A DNA stretch of 64,000 bases from assembly GCA_036845225.1 (NCBI GenBank), contig DAIUEJ010000007.1, positions 14,812 through 78,811 of the forward strand, in the 5' to 3' direction. The position numbers and the translations under genes were made by a program. The stretch's first letter is position 1, and every line of letters begins with the position of its first letter. Below, piece after piece: positions 15,733-23,535 of this stretch. Under the pieces are notes generated by a model that was given only the letters and a program-made list of their open reading frames with translations, searched no databases and had not been told where the DNA came from. Source of the DNA: FEN-680 sp036845225 (lineage in GTDB: Bacteria; Actinomycetota; Geothermincolia; Fen-727; Anoxymicrobiaceae).

Positions 15733-18700
15733 ATGCATCACTCGAGGAAACCCGCGACAAGGACGATTGCCCCGATTCTCGCATTCCTTTTAGTTGCCGC
15801 CTTCTTCCTGGCAGGCGCGGGCCCGATCGCCGCGAAGCCGACGCCGGCCGCGCCGAAGGCTCAAACGCAGCCGGCGGCCAACCCGGCGCAATCACCTGTG
15901 AGAACTCAGGACTCGAAACGCACAACGGCCGCGGACAGACAGGCCGCGGCGGACCGTGCGCAGGCTCAGGGACTGACACCGGGGGTGGCGAAGAGCGGCG
16001 GCGCGGTGCCGACGCCTGGAGGCGTACCTGACTACTTCGGCCCTTATCCTAACTACGCAAACAGCCCCCTGCCCACGGCGATTGCCGCGTTTCCTTATCC
16101 GACGTTCTACTTCGCTGAGGGCACGACCCGGCCGAATTTTGAGACTTACTTCACTATCCAGAACCCGGGCACCAAGACGGCAAACGTCAGGCTGACCTAC
16201 ATGAGAGGGAATGGCCAGAACGCAGTCGTTACTGTGGCTGTTCCAAAGAACACCAGGTCCACCATCAATCCGGTGAGCACCCTGGGCAGCGCGGACGATG
16301 CCGCTCACGACTTCAGCACCAAGGTCGAGTCCCTCAACAAAGTGCAGGTCATAGTCGAGCGCCCGATGTATTTCAACTACAAGGGTGTCTGGACAGGCGG
16401 GTCCGACGCGGTGGGGGCAACCGCCACGGCGTCTGCGTTCTATTTCGCGGAAGGGACGTGCCGGCCCAACTTCGATGCTTACTTCACGATTCAGAACCCC
16501 GGAAACAATAACGCGATCATCCAGCTGACCTACATGAAGGGTGACGGCACAGTAGTCACGCAGGGCTTTGGCGTGACAGCCCATACGCGCGGAACGGTAC
16601 ACCCCGCGGACACGCTGGGGGTCGGCGACGACGCGGCCCATGACTTCAGCACATCGATAGTCTGCACCAACGGTCAGAAGATAGTCGCCGAGCGGCCACA
16701 GTACTTCAACTACAAGGGGGTCTGGACCGGAGGCCACGACGTCGTAGGCGCCACGGCGGGCGCGAAGCAATACTACTTCGCGGAGGGCACCAGCCGGCCG
16801 AACTTCATCCCTTACCTCACGATACAGAACCCGAACGCGGGCTCGGTGCCCGTCAAGATAACCTACTTCATGGCTGACGGAACGAGGAAAACGCAGAACA
16901 TGACGCTCGCTCCTCATTCAAGAAGCACAGCCATTCCCTCGGACATCATAGGCTCGGGCGACGTAGGGCATGACTTCAGTTCAAAAGTCGAAAGCACGAA
17001 CGGGAAGAACATCATCGTCGAGCGGCCGATGTACTTCAACTACAACAACGCCTGGACCGGCGGCTCGGACGTGATGGGCGCGACCGCTTCCGCGCCGGCA
17101 TACTACTTCGCGGAGGGCACCAGCCGGCCCAACTTCGACCCGTATCTTTGCATACTCAACCCGGGAGACACGGTCGCCAACCTGACCATCACATACATGA
17201 AGGGTAACTCAACGACCTCGACTCAGCTCATTTCAGTGCCTGCTTTTTCGCGAGGTACAATCTCAATTCGTGAGAAGACGGGGACCGGGAATGACGCGGC
17301 CCACGACTTCAGCATCCGTGCCGAGTGCACGAACGGCCAGCGGGTCATAGTCGAGCGGCCGATGTACTTCAACTACAACGGCGTATGGAACGGCGGTCAC
17401 GATGCGGTCGGGCTTGCCTATCAGGCGGTCGGCGTCCAGACGGGCACCGGCGTCAGGAAGTTCGTCGATTCGCTCCCCGGACTCGGGGCGGCGAACGCCA
17501 ACGACCTCGGGCAGTATATCCCGGTGGCCGTTCCCGACAAGACGAGCTTCCCCGGCTCGGACTACTACGAGATACAGCTCGGGCAGTACAGGGAAAAACT
17601 CCACAAAGACCTTCCGTCGACCTTGCTGCGCGGCTACCGGCAGACCAACAGCTCGAATCCATCCGTGACGAAGTTCAGCTACCTGGGGCCGACGATCATC
17701 GCCCAGAAGGGCCGCCCGGTGAGGGTCAAGTTCACGAACAGCTTGCCGACCGGCGCGGGAGGAAACCTGTTCATCCCCGTCGATACGACGGTCATGGGCG
17801 CGGGAATGGGCCCTGATGGAGTGAACGGCTACACCGAGAACCGCGCGGTCATCCACCTTCACGGCGGTAACACCCCGTGGATCAGTGACGGGACCATGCA
17901 CCAGTGGATCACTCCGGCCGGGGAGACCACGCCGTATCCCCAGGGAGTCAGCGTGCAGAGCGTCCCCGACATGCCCCAGCCGACGGTTGGAGACGGGACC
18001 GAGACGTTCTACTACACAAACCAGCAGAGCGCCAGGTTGATGTTCTACCACGACCATGCGTACGGGATAACCCGCCTGAACGTCTATGCGGGCGAAGCGG
18101 CGCCCTATCTGCTGCAGGACTCGACCGAGACCTCGCTCATCAACAGCAAGTCCATCCCGGCCGACCAGATCCCCCTGGTGATCCAGGACAAGACCTTCGT
18201 ACCCGCCCCGGCGCAGCTCGCGGCCGAGGACCCGACATGGGACACGAGCAAATACGGAGGCAAGGGCAACCTCTGGTTCCCGCACGTATACATGCCAAAC
18301 CAGAATCCTGGTAGCATCGATGGCGCCAACGCAATGGGGCGCTGGGATTACGGCCCGTGGTTCTGGCCGCCGTTCACAGGGATCACCAACGGACCGGTCG
18401 CGAACCCCTACTACGATCCTGTCAACGCACCCTGGGAGCCGAAGGTGATTCCGGGGACGCCCAATCCATCGATAGTACCTGAGGGGTTCATGGATACGCC
18501 CCTGGTCAACGGGACCGCTTATCCCTACGTGAAGGTGGGGCCCAAGGCATACCGGTTCCGGATACTGAACGCCTCTAACGACCGTACACTCAACCTCCAG
18601 ATGTACTTCGCGAAGTCGAACGGGCAGATGTGGAAGTCGAACGGGACGCTCACCGACGGCGATGCCGGCGAAGTCGCCATGGTGCCCGCGGTTCCCAACA

Positions 18701-20961
18701 ACGGCCTGCCGGCCAGCTGGCCGACAGACGGCCGTGACGGAGGCGTGCCTGACCCGGCCTCGAGCGGACCGGCCATGGTGCAGATCGGCAACGAAGGGGG
18801 CTTCCTCCCGCAGGCGGCCGTACTGCCCAACACGCCGGTAGGATACATCTATAACCGCAGGGACATCACGGTCCTGAACGTGTCCAACAAGACGCTGATG
18901 CTGGGGCCGGCCGAGAGGGCCGACGTCATCATCGACTTCTCCAAGATCCCCGACGGCACCAAGCTCATCATGTACAACGACGCTCCGGCTCCGGTACCGG
19001 CGTTCGACCCGCGCATCGACTACTACACGGGCGGACCGGACCTGACCTCTTCAGGTGGAGCGCCCACCACGCTTCCGGGCTACGGCCCGAACACGAGGAC
19101 GGTCATGCAATTCCAGGTGTCCTCGAGCGTGAAGACCGGGATGACGGGATTCAACGTGAACACGCTGATGAACCACCTGCCGGCAGCCTACGCGACGTAC
19201 CAGGAGAAGCCGATAGTGCCGAACGCGGCCTACAACGCGGCGTTTAACGCGGCCTACCCTGCCGATTCCTACTCGAGGATCCAGGACACCACGAAGGACT
19301 TCTTCAATGGCCCGCTTGCCGGCCTTGCCGTGACGAACATGGGAAGCGGCTATACCTCGGCACCGGGAGTCAACATCACCGGAGGCGGAGGGACGGGCGC
19401 TACAGGAGTGTCCGAGATATCGGGTGTCACATCGATTGCGATAACCAACGGGGGGAGCGGCTATACCGTTCCTCCGGACATCGGCTTCACTGGCGGAGGA
19501 GGCGGTTCGGGAGCCGCGGCTACCGCGCTGATCTCGGGTGTCACGGGATTCACCATTACGAACTTTGGAACGGGCTATACCTCGCCTCCTGATGTCACAA
19601 TCACTGGCGGAGGCGGGTCGGGGGCCACCGCGGTCGCTACCGTGGCGAACGGGTCAATCACGGCTGTCAACCTCACGAACGGCGGCAGCGGTTACTCGAC
19701 GCCACCGACCGTCACGTTCACAGGCGGGGGTATCGGCCCCAACGGCGCCGCCGCAACCGCCAATATCGCGGTCGGCTCGGTTACGGGGATCATCATCACC
19801 GACTCGGGCGGCAACTACACGGTCGCGCCCGGTGTGGCCTTCTCCGGGGGCGGCGGCGGTATAAACGCGGCCGCGAATGCGTCGATAACGGTGGGCGCGG
19901 TCACCTGGGTGAAACTCACCAACCCGGGCAACAACTACTCCTCGGCGCCAACTGTGGCGCTGTCCGGAGGAGGAGGCGCCAATGCCACGGCGGTAGCGTT
20001 GCCGATCCACATGGACCTGACGCCGAAGGCGATCCAGGAGCTGTTCGATCCGTTCTACGGGCGGATGAACGCTCAGTTGGGTGTCGAAATACCCAACACT
20101 ACGATGATCACGCAGACGACTATCCCATACTTCGATACCGATCCCCCGACGGAGCTCATCAAGAACTCCGACGCGGCGCAGCCTATCGGCTCGCTGGCGG
20201 ACGGGACCCAGATCTGGAAGATCACACATAACGGTGTGGACACGCACGCCATCCACTGGCACATGTTCAACGTCCAGTTGATCAACCGCGTCGGATGGGA
20301 CGGAATGGTGAAACCGCCGGACGCGAACGAAGTCGGTTGGAAAGAGACCGTGCGGATGAACCCGCTCGAGGACGTGATCGTGGCTCTCAGGCCGATCAAG
20401 CCCAACATCCCGTGGGACATCCCTAACAGCATACGGTTGCTCGACCCGACGATGCCACTGAACAGCACGATTAACTTCACGAGCATGGACCCGGCAGGTC
20501 AGCCCGCGCCAGTCCTCAACCACGAGATAAACTACGGCTGGGAGTACGTGTGGCACTGCCACCTGCTCGGCCACGAGGAGAATCTCATGATGCGCCCGAT
20601 GTCCTTCGGAGAGGCGCCGATAGCGGCCAGCGGCCTGAGCGGCGCCGGACCGGCGGGCGGAGTCGCGCTCTCGTGGACCGACAACTCCAAGAACGAGACC
20701 AACTGGACGATCATGCGGTCAACGAGTCTGACCGGGCCGTTTGCCAAGATCGACCAGGTGGCATCGACAACGGGGCCTGCCACAGGCGGGACGATAAACT
20801 ACACCGACACCACGGCGGCAGCCGCGACGACTTACTACTACCAGATAATCGCAAACAACATCATCGGGGATACCACACCTTACACGGCGCCGGTCGTCGG
20901 GTATCCGAACATGTCGATGGATGCGACGGCGTCCAACACGGCGACGGTGGTCGTGCCCTGA
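15733..20961 (+). CDS. Giant secreted multicopper oxidase with YFAEGT and GGSGYT repeats and FN3 end, 1742 aa
   Basis: Start at 15733 follows AAAGGAG. A signal peptide covers residues 1-35. Four ~111-residue repeats begin with (F/Y)YFAEGT.RPNF at residues 125, 236, 347 and 457. The oxidase carries all copper ligands: HLHG at 708-711, HDH at 773-775, H1505..HWH to 1510, and HCHLLGH at 1608-1614 with Met1619 as likely axial ligand. Between the second and last cupredoxin parts (about 1199-1421) sit six Gly-rich GSGYT..P...TGGGG repeats. A fibronectin III-like domain ends the protein (1630-1742). It should oxidise a metal or phenolic substrate with O2 at the cell surface; substrate unknown. Typical multicopper oxidases have 450-650 residues. 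Confidence 0.93.
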   Translation: MHHSRKPATRTIAPILAFLLVAAFFLAGAGPIAAKPTPAAPKAQTQPAANPAQSPVRTQDSKRTTAADRQAAADRAQAQGLTPGVAKSGGAVPTPGGVPDYFGPYPNYANSPLPTAIAAFPYPTFYFAEGTTRPNFETYFTIQNPGTKTANVRLTYMRGNGQNAVVTVAVPKNTRSTINPVSTLGSADDAAHDFSTKVESLNKVQVIVERPMYFNYKGVWTGGSDAVGATATASAFYFAEGTCRPNFDAYFTIQNPGNNNAIIQLTYMKGDGTVVTQGFGVTAHTRGTVHPADTLGVGDDAAHDFSTSIVCTNGQKIVAERPQYFNYKGVWTGGHDVVGATAGAKQYYFAEGTSRPNFIPYLTIQNPNAGSVPVKITYFMADGTRKTQNMTLAPHSRSTAIPSDIIGSGDVGHDFSSKVESTNGKNIIVERPMYFNYNNAWTGGSDVMGATASAPAYYFAEGTSRPNFDPYLCILNPGDTVANLTITYMKGNSTTSTQLISVPAFSRGTISIREKTGTGNDAAHDFSIRAECTNGQRVIVERPMYFNYNGVWNGGHDAVGLAYQAVGVQTGTGVRKFVDSLPGLGAANANDLGQYIPVAVPDKTSFPGSDYYEIQLGQYREKLHKDLPSTLLRGYRQTNSSNPSVTKFSYLGPTIIAQKGRPVRVKFTNSLPTGAGGNLFIPVDTTVMGAGMGPDGVNGYTENRAVIHLHGGNTPWISDGTMHQWITPAGETTPYPQGVSVQSVPDMPQPTVGDGTETFYYTNQQSARLMFYHDHAYGITRLNVYAGEAAPYLLQDSTETSLINSKSIPADQIPLVIQDKTFVPAPAQLAAEDPTWDTSKYGGKGNLWFPHVYMPNQNPGSIDGANAMGRWDYGPWFWPPFTGITNGPVANPYYDPVNAPWEPKVIPGTPNPSIVPEGFMDTPLVNGTAYPYVKVGPKAYRFRILNASNDRTLNLQMYFAKSNGQMWKSNGTLTDGDAGEVAMVPAVPNNGLPASWPTDGRDGGVPDPASSGPAMVQIGNEGGFLPQAAVLPNTPVGYIYNRRDITVLNVSNKTLMLGPAERADVIIDFSKIPDGTKLIMYNDAPAPVPAFDPRIDYYTGGPDLTSSGGAPTTLPGYGPNTRTVMQFQVSSSVKTGMTGFNVNTLMNHLPAAYATYQEKPIVPNAAYNAAFNAAYPADSYSRIQDTTKDFFNGPLAGLAVTNMGSGYTSAPGVNITGGGGTGATGVSEISGVTSIAITNGGSGYTVPPDIGFTGGGGGSGAAATALISGVTGFTITNFGTGYTSPPDVTITGGGGSGATAVATVANGSITAVNLTNGGSGYSTPPTVTFTGGGIGPNGAAATANIAVGSVTGIIITDSGGNYTVAPGVAFSGGGGGINAAANASITVGAVTWVKLTNPGNNYSSAPTVALSGGGGANATAVALPIHMDLTPKAIQELFDPFYGRMNAQLGVEIPNTTMITQTTIPYFDTDPPTELIKNSDAAQPIGSLADGTQIWKITHNGVDTHAIHWHMFNVQLINRVGWDGMVKPPDANEVGWKETVRMNPLEDVIVALRPIKPNIPWDIPNSIRLLDPTMPLNSTINFTSMDPAGQPAPVLNHEINYGWEYVWHCHLLGHEENLMMRPMSFGEAPIAASGLSGAGPAGGVALSWTDNSKNETNWTIMRSTSLTGPFAKIDQVASTTGPATGGTINYTDTTAAAATTYYYQIIANNIIGDTTPYTAPVVGYPNMSMDATASNTATVVVP

Positions 20962-20993
20962 TGTCGACAAGGCGTTGAACGCCTGAAAGTGAC

Positions 20994-21025
20994 GCGCCCG
21001 CCTTTCGAGGCGGGCGCTTCCCTTT
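20994..21025. terminator. Rho-independent terminator after the multicopper oxidase
   Basis: GCGCCCGCCT and AGGCGGGCGC form perfect 10-base arms around TTCG, followed by TTCCCTTT. It sits between convergent genes. A smaller hairpin AGGCGTTGAACGCCT precedes it at 20970-20984. Confidence 0.8.
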
Positions 21026-21037
21026 GAGCGGGCGTGC

Positions 21038-21805
21038 TCAGTCCGGCTGTTCGCTGGTGCGCTCGGGAAGAAGGAGTATCGCGCCGACCTGGAAACAGAG
21101 TGCGCCCACGAAAGTCCCGAGGTTCACGAGCATCTTATTCACGTCGTTGCCCGTGGTAGGCACGATGTATGAGGCGGCGGCGGAGACGCCGAAGGCGAAT
21201 GACCCGGCGAAGTTGAGATAAACGATCCACCATGAGAGCGTGCGTGGCCTGAGGGACCTCGCGGCGCGCCCGAGCTCGAACCACGCCAGGAGGCTCGCGA
21301 TGAGGAAGCAGATAGAGCCGAAGGCGTCGGGCTTCCAGACCAGCTTGTCGACCTGCGTTCCGGAGAGGCTGGTGTTGATCGCCATGAGAGTGCTCACGTT
21401 GAAATAGATAGTGCCCGCCAGCTGGATAAGGCACGCCCACCAGGCGTAGCTCTTCGGTTCGAGAGCCAGCACGCGGAGCCGCTGCTTGCCTTCGGCGTGC
21501 AGTTCCTTGCGCCGTACGTTTATTGCCTCGAGGAACTGGAGAGCGGCAGCGGTCGTAAAGAAGATCGACCCGATGAAGAAAGTGATCGCATCGGTTTTGT
21601 TGCCGACCTTGTAGACATAGCCCGGCGCCGCGCCCAGCGCGAAGAAGCCCGCGCCGATCGCAAAGAGGACCCCTATCCACCAGCCGACGGCGCCCGGCGC
21701 CCACCAGGTGCCGCCCTTCCCCGTATCGAGAAGCGAATGGAGCTTGCGCGCCTCCCGGGGGGCCCAGCGCGTGGAAAGAGCCGGCGCAGATTGATCGACG
21801 CTCAT
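21038..21805 (-). CDS. Polytopic membrane protein, 255 aa, unknown function
   Basis: About six hydrophobic helices, at roughly residues 42-62, 74-95, 120-140, 163-182, 194-214 and 226-246, separated by short polar loops; the region around residue 100 is basic (RRKELHAEGKQRLR) and probably cytoplasmic. The layout resembles YrhK-like or other small integral proteins, but I cannot assign a family with confidence. It lies directly downstream (16 bases) of a ferredoxin-domain gene on the same strand and may be cotranscribed. Confidence 0.75.
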   Translation of the reverse strand: MSVDQSAPALSTRWAPREARKLHSLLDTGKGGTWWAPGAVGWWIGVLFAIGAGFFALGAAPGYVYKVGNKTDAITFFIGSIFFTTAAALQFLEAINVRRKELHAEGKQRLRVLALEPKSYAWWACLIQLAGTIYFNVSTLMAINTSLSGTQVDKLVWKPDAFGSICFLIASLLAWFELGRAARSLRPRTLSWWIVYLNFAGSFAFGVSAAASYIVPTTGNDVNKMLVNLGTFVGALCFQVGAILLLPERTSEQPD

Positions 21806-21820
21806 GCCCGCCCGTCCCCG

Positions 21821-22876
21821 CTATTTGAGCCCGCGCTCGGCAGAGATCTTCATCTGCATCTCGAGGAAGTTGGCAGGCGGTGCCGCGGCTTCAGACTTCG
21901 CGACGAGCGAGACCGCTTCCACGGGGCACGTCGTCACACAGAGTCCGCAACCGATGCAGCGGGCCGTGTCGACCTCCATGAAGTCGTCGCCCTCGATGAC
22001 GGCTTCGATCTGGCAACGCTCGACGCAGGTCGCGCACGCGGTGCACTCCTCGGAGTCGATCCTCGCCTGGAACGTGGAGCCGGCGTGGTCCGCCGGGCGC
22101 TCGTAGGTCCTGAGCGCGCGCAGGTTGCCGCACGAGTCGCCGCAGCAGATGCAGATGTTCATTACCGCCTGGGAGTTGCTGGGGGAGACGACCATGCCTT
22201 CTTTCTCGGCGTTGTCGAGTATCTTGAGGCACTCGTCGAGAGAGATCTCCCGACCGATGCCGTTCTCGATGTAGTAGTCGGCGGCCATGCCGAAGGTCAT
22301 GCAATTCTCGAGCGTGTGGTCGCAGCCCTTGCCGACGAGGAGCCTCTCCTTGCGGCATATGCAGTCCGCGACCGCGATCTTGTCCTGCGCCTTCACGAGT
22401 TCGCGGGCGACGTCGTAGGTAGCGACAGTGGTAGAGGTGTCCAGCGCTGCCCCGACCGGTACGACCCTCAACTGCTTGGTGGGCACGTCTTCCCAGGTTC
22501 TGGTGAGGTAAGGCGTGTACTCCTCGAGCAGTTCGGCGAGCTCACGGTCCATGGACCCGACGTGGAACTCGTAGATGCCGACGAGGAACTGTTGCGCCAT
22601 GTAGTATGGCACGCCCTCGATGCGCAGGCGGTAGATGCTGCCCTCGCTGGCCATCTTCTCGAGGCGGGGCGCCAGTTCGGATTCCTCGGCGCCAATGCGC
22701 TCGGCGATGGACGCGACGGACTCGGGCACTCTCTGGAGTTGCAGAACCAGTTCCGCCTCCTCGGGGGTGAAGTACCTCTGAAGGATCTTGAGCTCGACGC
22801 CGGTGTCCGTGGCGGGGAACCCCCCCGGCAGATTGTCGAGGAACACGCGCAGCTTCTGGTAAACGTCTTCGGCCAT
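21821..22876 (-). CDS. Cys-rich protein with C-terminal 2x[4Fe-4S] ferredoxin domain, 351 aa
   Basis: Start at 22876 has GAGGAGG 5 bases upstream. Residues 1-100 resemble a winged-helix-like segment (LQRVPESVASIAERIG). The middle carries two unusual Cys clusters, ADCICRKERLL..GCDH..NCMTFG and NICICCGDSCGNLRAL, and the C-terminus two classical clusters, CTACATCVERC and CIGCGLCVTTCP. It is probably a soluble electron carrier or redox enzyme. A related Cys arrangement occurs in the frameshifted gene at 62955. Partner unknown; the formate dehydrogenase gene lies divergently about 700 bases away. Confidence 0.85.
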   Translation of the reverse strand: MAEDVYQKLRVFLDNLPGGFPATDTGVELKILQRYFTPEEAELVLQLQRVPESVASIAERIGAEESELAPRLEKMASEGSIYRLRIEGVPYYMAQQFLVGIYEFHVGSMDRELAELLEEYTPYLTRTWEDVPTKQLRVVPVGAALDTSTTVATYDVARELVKAQDKIAVADCICRKERLLVGKGCDHTLENCMTFGMAADYYIENGIGREISLDECLKILDNAEKEGMVVSPSNSQAVMNICICCGDSCGNLRALRTYERPADHAGSTFQARIDSEECTACATCVERCQIEAVIEGDDFMEVDTARCIGCGLCVTTCPVEAVSLVAKSEAAAPPANFLEMQMKISAERGLK

Positions 22877-22938
22877 GTCGACCTCCTCATGACTGGCGGC
22901 TGATGATGCGCAGCCGCTCCAGTACAGTTTACATGAGG

Positions 22939-22985
22939 GAGGGGTCAGGCACCGTCCACTATTTTGTCCACCCTTGACCCCTGTC
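22939..22985. repeat. Degenerate Family A repeats
   Basis: GAGGGGTCAGGCACCGTCC and the inverted TTGACCCCTGTCC flank a short spacer. The region between 22877 and 23032 holds no gene. Confidence 0.55.
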
Positions 22986-23032
22986 CTGTAACATGGTGAA
23001 GACCTGGTGGCTGTGACTCCGGAGTCGCGTCG

Positions 23033-23383
23033 ATGGACGAAGCAAACGCGATATGCCTCAAAGACAGAAAGCAGTGGCGCTCGTGGCTGCGGAAGAACCA
23101 CGCCATCGAACGCGAGATCTGGCTGGTCATCTATAAGAAGAACCACCGGCAAGCCTTCCCTCACGTATGAGGAAGCGGTCGAGGAGGCCGTCTGCTTCGG
23201 GTGGATCGACGGTCGCATGAAGAGCATCGACGACGAGAAGTATATGCAGCGCTATTCGCCGAGGACGGCGAAGAGCACATGGTCGGAGTCCAATATCGCG
23301 AGAGCCGAGAAGATGATCGCCGAGGGAAAGATGACGGAGGCAGGACTCAGAGCCTACCGGCAGGGAGTGAAAGGAGGGGTCTG
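23033..23383 (+). pseudogene. YdeI-family gene, frameshifted and 3' truncated
   Basis: From ATG 23033 the frame reads ...WRSWLRKNHAIEREIWLVIYKKN and stops at 23170. The adjacent frame continues TGKPSLTYEEAVEEAVCFGW, then DGRMKSIDDEKYMQRYSPR and ...TWSESNIARAEKMIAEGKMTEAGL. Family members have the two parts joined (YKK.TGKPS), so one extra base near 23143-23150 disrupts the gene. The C-terminal third is also missing; the frame ends where the Family C repeat begins. Confidence 0.7.
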
Positions 23384-23386
23384 AGA

Positions 23387-23433
23387 TACCACCCCCACCC
23401 CGACCCTCCCCCCTCAAGGGGGAGGGAGCCAGG
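23387..23433. repeat. Family C repeat
   Basis: ACCACCCCCACCCCGACCCT followed by CCCCCCTCAAGGGGGAGGGA. The reverse orientation occurs at 35954-35983. CCCCCTC-AAG-GGGGAGGG arms form a hairpin. Confidence 0.85.
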
Positions 23434-23449
23434 ATGATGAAAATAATCC

Positions 23450-23477
23450 TTGCATAACTTGCGGATTGCTGTAACAT
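23450..23477 (+). promoter_or_regulatory. Possible promoter of the formate dehydrogenase cluster
   Basis: TTGCAT at 23450-23455 and TAACAT at 23472-23477 with a 16-base spacer in the only AT-rich stretch upstream of fdhA. Match to consensus is modest. Confidence 0.35.
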
Positions 23478-23535
23478 AAACTCCCATCAGTCACTGGTTC
23501 AACTTACCGCCTGGCGGTGAGGAGCGGTCTCTAAA

